Source: Sphingomonas sp. (lineage in GTDB: Bacteria; Pseudomonadota; Alphaproteobacteria; Sphingomonadales; Sphingomonadaceae). From it: a stretch of 41,296 nucleotides of DNA. Under the pieces are notes generated by a model. That model was not told the DNA's origin. It did no database searches and was given only the letters and a program-made list of their open reading frames with translations. The stretch's first letter is position 1. Each line of letters starts with the position of its first letter. The translations under genes and the position numbers were made by a program. This document shows positions 16,566 to 24,541 of this stretch, in pieces. The stretch is taken from the NCBI GenBank assembly GCA_017849555.1, contig JAFIGU010000005.1, positions 1 through 41,296 of the forward strand, read 5' to 3'.

Positions 16566-17236
16566 GCCGCGGCGGATCGGGCGGGCACCAGCGCGTGCGC
16601 ACCGCGCGCAACCGCAGCGCGCAATCGACCCGCTGGCTCGAACGCCAGCTCAACGACCCCTATGTCCGCCGCGCCAAGGCCGAGGGATATCGCAGCCGCG
16701 CGGCCTATAAATTGACCGAGCTCGACGAGCGTTTCGGGCTGCTCAAGGGCGCCAAGCGGGTGGTCGATCTCGGCATCGCGCCCGGCGGGTGGAGCCAGGT
16801 GGTGCGCCGCCGCCTGCCCAAGGCGGCGGTGGTGGGGATCGACCTGCTGCCGGTCGATCCGATCGACGGGGTGACGATCTTCCAGCACGATTTCATGGAC
16901 GATGCCGCGCCGGGGATGCTGATCGACGCGCTGGGCGGCGCGCCCGATCTGGTGCTGTCGGACATGGCGGCGAACACCGTCGGGCATCCGCAGACCGATG
17001 CGTTGCGCACGATGGCGCTGGTCGAGACCGCCTTCGCCTTCGCGATCGAGGTGCTCGCACCGGGCGGGACGTTCGTCGCCAAGGTCTTCGCGGGCGGCGC
17101 CGATTCGTCGCTGGTGGCGGAGATGAAACGCCATTTCACCACCGTGAAGCACGCCAAGCCCCCGGCGAGCCGCAAGGGCAGCGTCGAATGGTTCGTCGTC
17201 GCGCAGGGGTTCAAGGGCCGCGCGGCGGGCGACTGA
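16562..17236 (+). CDS. rlmE: 23S rRNA 2'-O-ribose U2552 methyltransferase
   Basis: FtsJ/RrmJ-type enzyme of 224 residues that methylates U2552 in the A loop of 23S rRNA in the 50S subunit. The N-terminal RxAKAEGYRSRAAYKL is the family signature; the SAM site is VVDLGIAPGGWSQV; the catalytic K-D-K-E tetrad can be placed as the Lys of YKLTELDERF, Asp in LSDMAANTVG, Lys in FVAKVFAGG and Glu in VEWFVVAQG. An extra basic N-terminal 20 residues is usual in alphaproteobacteria. The stop TGA abuts the TCA of the convergent nhaA. Confidence 0.95.
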   Translation: MSRGGSGGHQRVRTARNRSAQSTRWLERQLNDPYVRRAKAEGYRSRAAYKLTELDERFGLLKGAKRVVDLGIAPGGWSQVVRRRLPKAAVVGIDLLPVDPIDGVTIFQHDFMDDAAPGMLIDALGGAPDLVLSDMAANTVGHPQTDALRTMALVETAFAFAIEVLAPGGTFVAKVFAGGADSSLVAEMKRHFTTVKHAKPPASRKGSVEWFVVAQGFKGRAAGD

Positions 17237-18439
17237 TCAGCCGCGCGATCGCCCGCTGAGCGCCAGCACCACGGCCCCCGCCGCCGCCGACAGCAGCGAA
17301 CCGGCGAGCACCCCCACCTTGACCTCGGCGATCAGCCGCGCGTCGCCGGGGAAGGCGAGCCCGCCGATGAACAGGCTCATCGTGAATCCGATCCCGGCGA
17401 GCAGCGCCATGCCGTGGATCTGCGCCCAGCTCACCCCGTGCGGGCGCCGCGCGATCCCCAGCCGCGCCGCGCCCCAGATCGCGCCGAAAATCCCGATCTG
17501 CTTGCCGAGGAACAGCCCCAGCGCCACCCCGATCACCACCGGCGCCGCGAGCGCGCTCCAGCCGACGCCCCCCAGCGCGACCCCGGCATTGGCGAAGGCG
17601 AACAGCGGGACGATCGCATAGGCCACCCAGGGATGAAGCGCATGTTCGAGCCGATGGAGCGGCGAATGCGGCGCATCGGGCGCACCGGGGGTCCGCACCA
17701 GCGGCACGAAGGCGGCGGTCGCCACCCCGGCGATCGTCGCATGGACCCCCGATTGCAGCACGAGCAGCCACAATATCGCACCGACCGCGAGATACGGCCA
17801 CAGCGCGTGGACGCCCCGCCGGTTCATCACATACAGCACCGCCAGCGCCACCCCGGCGCCGACCAGCGCAACCGCGCGTATCTCCTCGGTATAGGCAAGC
17901 GCGATGATCGCCACCGCGCCCATATCGTCGACGATCGCGACGGTGGTGAGCAGCAGCTTGAGCGACGAGGGCACGCGCTTCCCCAGCATCGCCATCACCC
18001 CGATCGCAAAGGCGATATCGGTCGCCGCCGGGATCGCCCAGCCGCGTTGCAGCCCGGGGCTGTCGCCGACCACCAGCAGATAGGTGAGCGCCGGCACCGC
18101 CATCCCCGCCACCGCGGCGATGAACGGCAATTGCCGCTGGTCCGCCCGCGCCAGCCCGCCATCGGTCAGCTCGCGCTTGATCTCCAGCCCGACGAACAGG
18201 AAGAACAGCGCCATCAGCCCGTCGTTGATCCACAGATGGACCGTCATCGGCCCGAGCGCGGGCGCCAGCACCGGGCCGGTTTCGGCGTGGAGGATATGCG
18301 CGTAAAGCGCCGCCGTCGCCGGCAGGTTGGCGACGATCAGCGCCAGCGCCGCCGCGGCGACCAGCACGAAGCCGCCCGCCGCCTCGCCGCGCAGGAAATC
18401 GCGCAGGGCGGAAGTCGGGCCGCGCCGCGCCGCCGTCAT
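17237..18439 (-). CDS. nhaA: Na+/H+ antiporter NhaA
   Basis: Inner-membrane antiporter of 400 residues with about 12 helices that extrudes Na+ in exchange for two H+. The ion-site residues are present: Asp141 in AATDIAFAIGV (Escherichia coli Asp133) and Asp171-Asp172 in VDDMGAVA (Asp163-Asp164). LFFLFVGLEIKREL at 78-91 is the typical helix II/III region. The ATG overlaps the stop of lysS (ATGA), so it is co-transcribed with lysS. The end abuts rlmE with no spacer. Confidence 0.96.
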   Translation of the reverse strand: MTAARRGPTSALRDFLRGEAAGGFVLVAAAALALIVANLPATAALYAHILHAETGPVLAPALGPMTVHLWINDGLMALFFLFVGLEIKRELTDGGLARADQRQLPFIAAVAGMAVPALTYLLVVGDSPGLQRGWAIPAATDIAFAIGVMAMLGKRVPSSLKLLLTTVAIVDDMGAVAIIALAYTEEIRAVALVGAGVALAVLYVMNRRGVHALWPYLAVGAILWLLVLQSGVHATIAGVATAAFVPLVRTPGAPDAPHSPLHRLEHALHPWVAYAIVPLFAFANAGVALGGVGWSALAAPVVIGVALGLFLGKQIGIFGAIWGAARLGIARRPHGVSWAQIHGMALLAGIGFTMSLFIGGLAFPGDARLIAEVKVGVLAGSLLSAAAGAVVLALSGRSRG

Positions 18440-20010
18440 GCCGCCCGCCCCAGAGCCTCCGCGATCAGCTTGCGGCTGTTGGCGATGCCGTAGAGCTTGA
18501 TGAAGCTCCCCATCCGCGGCCCCTGGCTCGATCCGAGCAGGGTTTCGTAGAGCGCGCGGAACCAGTCGCGCAATTCGGCGAACCCGCCGGTCTTGCCGAT
18601 CTCATAGACTTCGTTCTGGATATCCTCCGCAGAGGCGTCCGCGGGCAGCGCGGCGAGCGCCGCGTCGAGCCGTTCGAGCGCCGCCACCTCGACCCCCTCG
18701 GGCGCGCGGCGCTTGAGCGTCGGCGCGACGAAATCGCGGTGATAGGCCAGCGCATAGCCGATCAGCCGATCGAGCTCGGGATAGCGCGCCGGCGAGGCAT
18801 CGGCGACATAATTGCCGAGATAGCCCCATACCTGCTCGGGCGACGCCTCGCCCATCACCCCGACGAGGTTGAGCAACAGCCCGAAGGTCACCGGCAGATT
18901 GCCCTCGGGCAATCGCCCGTCGTGGATATGATGGACCGGGTTGCCGAGCCGCTCCTTGATCGCCTGCCCGGCATAATTGCCGCGGAACTGCCAATAGTCG
19001 TCGACCGCGCGCGGGATCACCCCCATGTGCAGCTGCTTGGCCTTCTTGGGCTCGCGATAGGCGTAGAAGGCGACCGATTCCTCGGGGCCGTAGGTCAGCC
19101 ATTGTTCGAGGCTGAGCCCGTTGCCCTTGGACTTGGAGATCTTCTCGCCCTTCTCGTCGAGGAACAGCTCGTAGACGAGCGTCTCGGGCTTCCGCCCGCC
19201 GAGAATCTGGCAGATCCGCCCGCCGAGCGCCGCCGAATCGATCAGATCCTTGCCGTGCATCTCATAATCGACCCCCAGCGCCGCCCAGCGCATCCCCCAG
19301 TCGGGCTTCCACTGCAGCTTGGCCTTGCCGCCGAGGATGCTCTGCTCGATCGTCTCGCCTTCGTCGACGAAGCGGATCAGCCCCGCCTCGGCATCGACCA
19401 CCTCGACCGGCACCTGCAGCACCACCCCCGACTTGGGGCTGACCGGCAGCACCGGCGAATAGGTCGCCTGGCGCTCGCCGCGCAGCGTCGGCAGCATCAC
19501 CGCCATGATCGCATCATAGTTGCGCAGCACGTTGCGGAGCTGCTCGTCGAAGCGGCCCGCAGCATAATATTCGGTCGACGAAGCGAATTCGTAGTCGAAG
19601 CCGTAGCGATCGAGGAAGGCGCGCAGCATCGCATTGTTGTGATGCGCGAAGCTTTCGAACTTCTCGAACGGATCGGGCACCTGCGTCAGCGGCTTGCCGA
19701 GATATTGCGCGAGCATCGCCTGATTGGGGACATTGTCGGGCACCTTGCGCAGCCCGTCCATATCGTCGGAAAAGGCGATCAGCCGCGTCGGCTGGTCGGA
19801 CAAAGCCTTGAATGCGTTGCGCACCATCGTCGTGCGCAGCACTTCGTTGAACGTGCCGATATGCGGCAGCCCCGACGGGCCGTATCCGGTTTCGAAGATG
19901 ATCGCCTCGCCCCCCGGTTTGCCCTCGGGCCAGCGCTTGAGAAGCTTGCGCGCTTCCTCGAACGGCCAGGCCTTGGACTCTAGGGCTGCGGTGCGGAGAT
20001 CATCAGTCAT
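18436..20010 (-). CDS. lysS: lysyl-tRNA synthetase, class I
   Basis: LysRS of the class I type found in archaea and most alphaproteobacteria, unrelated to the class II enzyme of Escherichia coli; 524 residues. The HIGH-like motif is in GPSGLPHIGTFN (His50-Ile-Gly) and the KMSKS-like motif is KISKS at 290-294. The C-terminal part is the helical anticodon-binding domain. The ATG at 20010 lies 113 bases from the divergent pilZ start, so this gap should contain both promoters. Confidence 0.97.
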   Translation of the reverse strand: MTDDLRTAALESKAWPFEEARKLLKRWPEGKPGGEAIIFETGYGPSGLPHIGTFNEVLRTTMVRNAFKALSDQPTRLIAFSDDMDGLRKVPDNVPNQAMLAQYLGKPLTQVPDPFEKFESFAHHNNAMLRAFLDRYGFDYEFASSTEYYAAGRFDEQLRNVLRNYDAIMAVMLPTLRGERQATYSPVLPVSPKSGVVLQVPVEVVDAEAGLIRFVDEGETIEQSILGGKAKLQWKPDWGMRWAALGVDYEMHGKDLIDSAALGGRICQILGGRKPETLVYELFLDEKGEKISKSKGNGLSLEQWLTYGPEESVAFYAYREPKKAKQLHMGVIPRAVDDYWQFRGNYAGQAIKERLGNPVHHIHDGRLPEGNLPVTFGLLLNLVGVMGEASPEQVWGYLGNYVADASPARYPELDRLIGYALAYHRDFVAPTLKRRAPEGVEVAALERLDAALAALPADASAEDIQNEVYEIGKTGGFAELRDWFRALYETLLGSSQGPRMGSFIKLYGIANSRKLIAEALGRAA

Positions 20011-20123
20011 GGTGCGGTGCGACGTAGCGAGACGCGGCGGCGATGGCTAGGGCAACGGGAGCTCATCGAAACCGCGCGATCCGTTTGCCGATTGGTAACC
20101 ATTAATCCGGCATAGCCCGTTCT

Positions 20124-20450
20124 ATGGAACAGGTCGTCCCCATCCCCGCGTCCCAGGAAGGTGAGGAAAGCCGTCTCGCGTTGCGCAAGGCGGTGAAGAT
20201 GCGTGCGCATTTGCGCGATCGCGGCACCACGCGCTTCGAGATCGAGGTGGTCGATCTCTCCACCACGGGATTTCGCGCGCATACCAGCTTTACGATGTGG
20301 CCGGGCCAGACCGTCTGGCTGACCTTGCCGGGGCTCGCCGCGCTCGAGGCGGTGGTCGCGTGGCGCGACAAGTTCAAATATGGCTGCGCCTTCGCCAAGC
20401 CGCTGCATCCGGCGGTGTTCGATCACATCGTCGCGCTCGGCAATAGTTAG
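20124..20450 (+). CDS. PilZ-domain protein
   Basis: Single PilZ domain of 108 residues. Both c-di-GMP-binding motifs are present: RLALR (RxxxR form, about residues 17-21) and DLSTTG (DxSxxG form, about residues 44-49), so binding of cyclic di-GMP is expected. There is no fused effector domain. The end has the usual beta-barrel and helix (FKYGCAFAKPLHPAVFDHI). Single-domain PilZ proteins act as stand-alone adaptors; the partner is not visible in the neighbourhood. Confidence 0.9.
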   Translation: MEQVVPIPASQEGEESRLALRKAVKMRAHLRDRGTTRFEIEVVDLSTTGFRAHTSFTMWPGQTVWLTLPGLAALEAVVAWRDKFKYGCAFAKPLHPAVFDHIVALGNS

Positions 20451-20714
20451 GCGCGCACGCTGCGCGCCGATCGCAAGCGCAGCGAAGCGAAACTATTGCC
20501 CGGCCGGCGGGTCGGCAGAGCCGAACCCGTCCGACGACGCGGCGTTGCCGCGGCGCGCTCGCTTCCCTAAACCCCGTTCGGGCTGAGCTTTAACCCCCAT
20601 TTGCCGTGAGCTTGAACCCCCCGTTCGCCCTGAGCCTGTCGAAGGGCTGCCCTTCCTCCGCGGAAGAAAGGGCAGGGCTTCGACAAGCTCAGCCCAAACG
20701 GGGAGAGTGAGGGA
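20451..20714. other. intergenic region with decayed and intact repeats
   Basis: 264 bases between pilZ (ending 20450) and prs (ending 20715) with no credible gene. It holds two partial arms, near 20573-20599 (CCCCGTTCGGGCTGAGCTTT) and 20600-20620 (TTGCCGTGAGCTTGAACCCC), and a full repeat copy at 20621-20702. The intact hairpin may also end transcripts of both converging genes. Confidence 0.7.
20621..20702. repeat. dispersed palindrome, copy R3
   Basis: Arms CCGTTCGCCCTGAGCCTGTC and GACAAGCTCAGCCCAAACGG, with an inner stem CTGCCCTTCC...AGGGCAG around GCGGAAGAA. The most complete copy in the window. It lies just downstream of the prs stop and could act as a bidirectional terminator for prs and pilZ. 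Confidence 0.85.
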
Positions 20715-21650
20715 TCAATCGAAAAGAGAAGAAACGCTCGATTCATCCGCGATCCGCCGGATCGCCTCCGCCAGCAGCGGCGCGATCGTCAGATGCCGGA
20801 TGCGCTTGGCCTCGGAGATGATCTCCTGATTGCCGATCGAATCGGTGATCACCAGCTCGCGCAGCACCGATCCCTCGACCCGCGCCACTGCGCCGCCCGA
20901 GAGCACGCCGTGCGTCACATAAGCGACGACATCCTCCGCCCCCGCTTCCTTGAGCGCGGCGGCGGCGTTGCACAGGGTGCCGGCCGAATCGACGATATCG
21001 TCGATCAGGATGCAGAAGCGGCCTTCGACGTCGCCGATGATGTTCATCACCTCGGATTCGCCGGCGCGCTCGCGGCGCTTGTCGACGATCGCCAGCGGGG
21101 CATTGTCGAGCCGCTTGGACAAGGCGCGCGCGCGGACCACACCGCCGACGTCGGGCGAGACGACCATCAGATTCTTGTCGCCGAACCGCGCCTGGATATC
21201 GGCCGACATCACCGGCGCGGCGAACAGATTATCGGTCGGGATATCGAAGAAGCCCTGGATCTGCCCGGCGTGGAGATCGACCGAGAGCACGCGATCAGCG
21301 CCCGCGGTGGTAATCAGATTGGCGACGAGCTTGGCCGAGATCGGGGCGCGCGGGCCGGGTTTGCGGTCCTGCCGGGCGTAACCGAAATAGGGCACCACCG
21401 CGGTGATCCGCTTGGCCGAGGCGCGCTTGAGCGCATCGATGCAGATCAGCAATTCCATCAGATTGTCGTTCGCCGGGAAGCTGGTCGACTGGACGACGAA
21501 CACGTCCTCGCCGCGCACATTCTCGCGGATCTCGACGAAGATCTCCTCGTCGGCGAAGCGGCGCACCAGCGCCTCGGTCAGCGGCAACTCGAGATAGGCG
21601 GCGATATCGCGCGCCAGCGGCAGATTCGAGTTCCCGGTCATCAGTTTCAT
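20715..21650 (-). CDS. prs: ribose-phosphate pyrophosphokinase
   Basis: Makes PRPP from ribose 5-phosphate and ATP for nucleotides, histidine and tryptophan; 311 residues, the usual length, cytoplasmic hexamer. The catalytic flexible loop region YARQDRK at 91-97, the ATP region near 100-110 and the PRPP-binding loop DDIVDSAGT at 217-225 are seen. The ATG at 21650 gives the typical [13 protein letters not shown] start; the longer frame to 21857 crosses into the divergent gltX. The gap of 85 bases to gltX holds the divergent promoters. Confidence 0.96.
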   Translation of the reverse strand: MKLMTGNSNLPLARDIAAYLELPLTEALVRRFADEEIFVEIRENVRGEDVFVVQSTSFPANDNLMELLICIDALKRASAKRITAVVPYFGYARQDRKPGPRAPISAKLVANLITTAGADRVLSVDLHAGQIQGFFDIPTDNLFAAPVMSADIQARFGDKNLMVVSPDVGGVVRARALSKRLDNAPLAIVDKRRERAGESEVMNIIGDVEGRFCILIDDIVDSAGTLCNAAAALKEAGAEDVVAYVTHGVLSGGAVARVEGSVLRELVITDSIGNQEIISEAKRIRHLTIAPLLAEAIRRIADESSVSSLFD

Positions 21651-21735
21651 TTGTGCGTGCCCTTCCGCGCCCCGAAGCGGCCGCCTTAATGCGGAGGGCT
21701 GGCGAGGGGAAGAGCAAGCGCCTAAGCGGGCGGCT

Positions 21736-23064
21736 ATGACCGTGATCACCCGTTTCGCGCCGTCGCCCACCGGGCGGCTGCATGTCGGCAATATCCGCAC
21801 CGCGCTGCACAACTGGCTGTTCGCGCAGAAGAATGGCGGGCGCTTCATGCTGCGCATCGACGATACCGATGCCGAACGCAGCGAGGAGCGTCATGTCGAG
21901 TCGATCCGCGCCGATCTGACGTGGCTCGGGCTTATCCCCGCCGACGAAGTGCGCCAGTCGGCCCGATTCGCGCTCTACCAGCGCCGATTCGATGAGCTGG
22001 TCGCGGCGGGGCGGATCTATCCCGCTTATGAAAGCGCGCAGGAACTCGATCTCAAGCGCAAGATCCAGCTCGGCCGCGGGCTGCCGCCGGTCTATGACCG
22101 CGCCGCGCTCGACCTTTCCGATGCCGATCGCGCGAAGCTCGAGGCCGACGGCGTGCGTCCGCACTGGCGCTTCCGCCTCGATCACGCCGCGCCGATCACC
22201 TGGCGCGATCTGATCCGCGGCGAGCAGCATTTCGACCCCGCGACGATGAGCGATCCGGTGGTGCGCCGCGCCGACGGGTCGTGGCTCTATATGCTGCCCT
22301 CGGTGATCGACGATATCGATCTCGGCATCAGCCATGTCGTGCGCGGCGAGGATCATGTCTCGAATACCGCGCTGCAGATCCAGATGTTCGACGCGCTCGG
22401 CGCCGCCCCGCCGGCCTTCGCGCATGAGGCCTTGCTCACGGGGAGCGAGGGCAAGCTTTCCAAGCGGCTCGGCAGCGTCGGGGTCGATCAGTTCCGCGAA
22501 GCCGGGATCGAACCGCAGGCGATCCGCGCCTTGCTCGCGCGGCTCGGGACGAGCGACCCGGTCGAGCCGGTCGGCGATGTCGCGCCGCTCGTCGCCGGGT
22601 TCGATTTCGCGCGCTTCGGGCGCGCGCCGGCGCGGTTCGACGAGGCCGAACTGGCGCAGCTCAACGCGCGGATCGTTCACTATCTCTCCTACGAGGCGGT
22701 GGCGACCCGGCTGCCCGCGGCAATGGGCGCCGCGGCGTGGGAAGCGGTGCGCCCCAACCTCGCCACCGTCGCCGAGGCCGCCGATTGGTGGCAGGTGATC
22801 GAGGGGCCGGTCGACGCCCCCGCGGCCGGCGAGGATGCCGATTATCTCGCCGAAGCGGCGGCGCTCGCCGCGACGATCGACTGGGCGGGCGATCCGTGGC
22901 ACGCGCTGACCGCCGCACTCAAGGACGCGACCGGGCGCAAGGGCAAGCCGCTGTTCCTCCCGCTGCGCCGCGCGCTCACCGGGCGCGACCACGGACCCGA
23001 TATGGCCGCGCTGCTCCCGCTGATCGGGCGCGATCGCGCGCTGGCGCGGCTCGCTCGATCATAA
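21736..23064 (+). CDS. gltX: glutamyl-tRNA synthetase (short, zinc-free form)
   Basis: Class I synthetase that charges tRNA-Glu, and in alphaproteobacteria tRNA-Gln as well, with glutamate; 442 residues. The HIGH motif is HVGN at 16-19 in [15 protein letters not shown], the KMSKS motif is KLSKR at 240-244. There is no cysteine anywhere in the protein, so the Cys-type zinc site of the Escherichia coli enzyme is absent. Many alphaproteobacteria carry two GluRS copies with divided tRNA specificity; which one this is cannot be told from the sequence. Sits divergent from prs. Confidence 0.94.
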   Translation: MTVITRFAPSPTGRLHVGNIRTALHNWLFAQKNGGRFMLRIDDTDAERSEERHVESIRADLTWLGLIPADEVRQSARFALYQRRFDELVAAGRIYPAYESAQELDLKRKIQLGRGLPPVYDRAALDLSDADRAKLEADGVRPHWRFRLDHAAPITWRDLIRGEQHFDPATMSDPVVRRADGSWLYMLPSVIDDIDLGISHVVRGEDHVSNTALQIQMFDALGAAPPAFAHEALLTGSEGKLSKRLGSVGVDQFREAGIEPQAIRALLARLGTSDPVEPVGDVAPLVAGFDFARFGRAPARFDEAELAQLNARIVHYLSYEAVATRLPAAMGAAAWEAVRPNLATVAEAADWWQVIEGPVDAPAAGEDADYLAEAAALAATIDWAGDPWHALTAALKDATGRKGKPLFLPLRRALTGRDHGPDMAALLPLIGRDRALARLARS

Positions 23065-23079
23065 TCGGCGCACGTTTTC

Positions 23080-23162
23080 CCCGATCGGGCTGAGCCTGTC
23101 GAAGCCCTGCACATTTCTTGCCTTGAAGAAGTGCAGCCCTTCGACAAGCTCAGGGCGAACGG
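23080..23162. repeat. dispersed palindrome, copy R4
   Basis: Between gltX and tonB. Arms CCGATCGGGCTGAGCCTGTC and GACAAGCTCAGGGCGAACGG, inner arms CCTGCAC and GTGCAGC around TTTCTTGCCTTGAAGAA. It shares its arms with R1-R3 and begins 16 bases after the gltX stop, where it may act as terminator. Confidence 0.85.
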
Positions 23163-23199
23163 CGGGAGCGCGGAGACCGCGACGCTCACCCGGCGCGGC

Positions 23200-23262
23200 A
23201 CTCGCAATGTTACGTTACAAAGTCTCTTCTCGATCAGTTTGCGACGTTGTATCATCACCGAA
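23200..23262 (+). promoter_or_regulatory. A+T-richer tonB leader, likely promoter region
   Basis: After the repeat, the sequence drops in G+C and contains the direct repeat GTTAC-GTTAC (23209-23218) and a -10-like TATCAT (23250-23255). No good -35 is seen at 17 bases. It is the only A+T-rich part of the 242-base gap before tonB, and probably carries its promoter and perhaps an operator. Confidence 0.35.
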
Positions 23263-23306
23263 CCGGGCGACCGGCAAAAGGAGAAACAATCGAGAGGATC
23301 AGGCCA

Positions 23307-23957
23307 ATGTATGCGGATCGTTTTGCCCAACCACGCAAGTTCAGTCCCAGTAGCCTCGCGATCGCGGTCGCGCTCAACGGGGCGGTGATGGCCGGGCTGA
23401 TATTGTCGGTGCCGGCATTCAAGAAGAAGATCGATGACGTACTGATCATCAAGCCCATTCCGATCGATCAGCCCCCGCCGCCGCAACCGATCGAGCAGCC
23501 CCGGCCGAAAATTGCCCAACATCCGGCGCCCACCCCGCCGATCGACCGGGTCGAACCGCTGGTCGAGACGCCGCGCACGCCCACCTACGTCCTGCCGCCG
23601 CTTCCCCCGGTCGACCCGGGTATCGGCAATGCCGTCGACCGGATCATCGATCCCCCCGCCAAGCCCCCGGTGACGATCGATGCGACGATCGACCAGCGCT
23701 ATGCGCGCGATTTCCAGCCCGCTTATCCCGCCGGCGAACAGCGGCTGGGCAACGAGGGCAAGGTAGTGATCCGCGTGCTGGTCGGCACCGACGGCCGGGT
23801 GAAGCAGGTCGAGCGCGTCTCCGCCCCGAGCGAGGCCTTCTGGCAGACCACCGAGCGCCAGGCGCTGACCCGCTGGCGCTTCCGCCCCGCGACCCGCGAC
23901 GGGGTGCCGGTCGAAGCGTGGCGGACGATGACGGTGCGGTTCGAAATGACCTCCTGA
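23307..23957 (+). CDS. tonB: TonB energy transducer
   Basis: Protein of 216 residues that links the proton-motive force at the inner membrane to TonB-dependent outer-membrane receptors, of which sphingomonads have many. A single N-terminal membrane helix at about 17-36, a proline-rich periplasmic spacer at 50-125 with PPPP and KP/EP repeats, and the TonB C-terminal domain at about 133-213 (YPAGEQRLGNEGKVVIRVLV) are seen. The ATG is preceded by GAGGATCAGG. No exbB/exbD is adjacent. Not obviously co-transcribed with the gene downstream, from which it is separated by palindrome A. Confidence 0.93.
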   Translation: MYADRFAQPRKFSPSSLAIAVALNGAVMAGLILSVPAFKKKIDDVLIIKPIPIDQPPPPQPIEQPRPKIAQHPAPTPPIDRVEPLVETPRTPTYVLPPLPPVDPGIGNAVDRIIDPPAKPPVTIDATIDQRYARDFQPAYPAGEQRLGNEGKVVIRVLVGTDGRVKQVERVSAPSEAFWQTTERQALTRWRFRPATRDGVPVEAWRTMTVRFEMTS

Positions 23958-23968
23958 GTGTTTTTCGC

Positions 23969-24045
23969 GGCGCCGGCCCGCGCCCCACCCGATCTCCCAC
24001 GCGCGTATCCTGATGGGAGACCGGGTGGGGGAGCGGGCCGGTGCC
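23969..24045. repeat. long palindrome, copy A
   Basis: Arms of about 31 bases (23969-23999 and 24014-24045) that are nearly perfectly complementary, starting GGCGCCGGCCCGC and ending GCGGGCCGGTGCC, with loop CGCGCGTATCCTGA. It starts 12 bases after the tonB stop and is followed by CCCTTTT, so it could terminate tonB. Closely related to copy B at 24463. Confidence 0.9.
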
Positions 24046-24101
24046 GCCCTTTTCAAAACAGATGCTGGTATGTCCCGCCCCACGCGCCTATCTTGCGCCC
24101 T

Positions 24102-24449
24102 ATGCAATTCTTCGCCCGCATGTCGCCGCTCCGCGCGCTGCGAGACCTCCGGCTGTTTCTGCATCAGCGCCAGCGGCATGAGCTGGTGTTCTTCATGCTG
24201 GCGGTGATGATCACGAGCTTCTTCGTCTTCGCCTTCATCAAGGATTCGCACGTCGAGAAGCCGTACAAGCCCGACATCATCTACGTGCAGCAATGGCGGC
24301 TCGACCGCACCGACGCCGAGATTCACGCGCAGCAGAAGATCGACCAGGCCAAGAAGGAAAAAGACGAAGCCGAGCTGGCCAAGGAGCAGGAAAAGACCCG
24401 CGCCGAATTCCAGCGGCTCGACGACAAATTGAAGCGCTGGGGCATCTGA
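24102..24449 (+). CDS. small bitopic membrane protein with coiled coil
   Basis: Protein of 115 residues, not a family I can name. A basic N-terminus with arginines (about 5-26) is followed by one transmembrane helix at about 28-46 (LVFFMLAVMITSFFVFAFI) and a highly charged helix at about 70-112 (KIDQAKKEKDEAELAKEQEK) likely to form a coiled coil. It should sit in the inner membrane with the charged tail in the periplasm, given the Arg-rich N-terminal flank. An alternative start is Met7. It is bracketed by palindromes A and B, about 490 bases apart. It may be a sphingomonad-specific protein of the cell envelope. Confidence 0.75.
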   Translation: MQFFARMSPLRALRDLRLFLHQRQRHELVFFMLAVMITSFFVFAFIKDSHVEKPYKPDIIYVQQWRLDRTDAEIHAQQKIDQAKKEKDEAELAKEQEKTRAEFQRLDDKLKRWGI

Positions 24450-24462
24450 GTGCCGGAATGGC

Positions 24463-24541
24463 GGTGCCGGCCCGCTCCTCCACCCGGCTTCCCACGAAAG
24501 TATCCTTGATGGGAGGCCAGGTGGGGGAGCGGGCCGGTGCC
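24463..24541. repeat. long palindrome, copy B
   Basis: Arms 24463-24494 (GGTGCCGGCCCGCTCC start) and 24510-24541 (GCGGGCCGGTGCC end) around the loop CGAAAGTATCCTTGA. Arms and part of the loop (GTATCCT and GA) match copy A in the same orientation. It begins 13 bases after the stop of the small membrane-protein gene and contains the ATG and GTG candidates for the start of ribD. Confidence 0.9.

Noticed and set aside
24450..24508. An FMN riboswitch ahead of ribD
   Set aside because: The gap is filled by palindrome B, and none of the RFN-element conserved segments can be read there.
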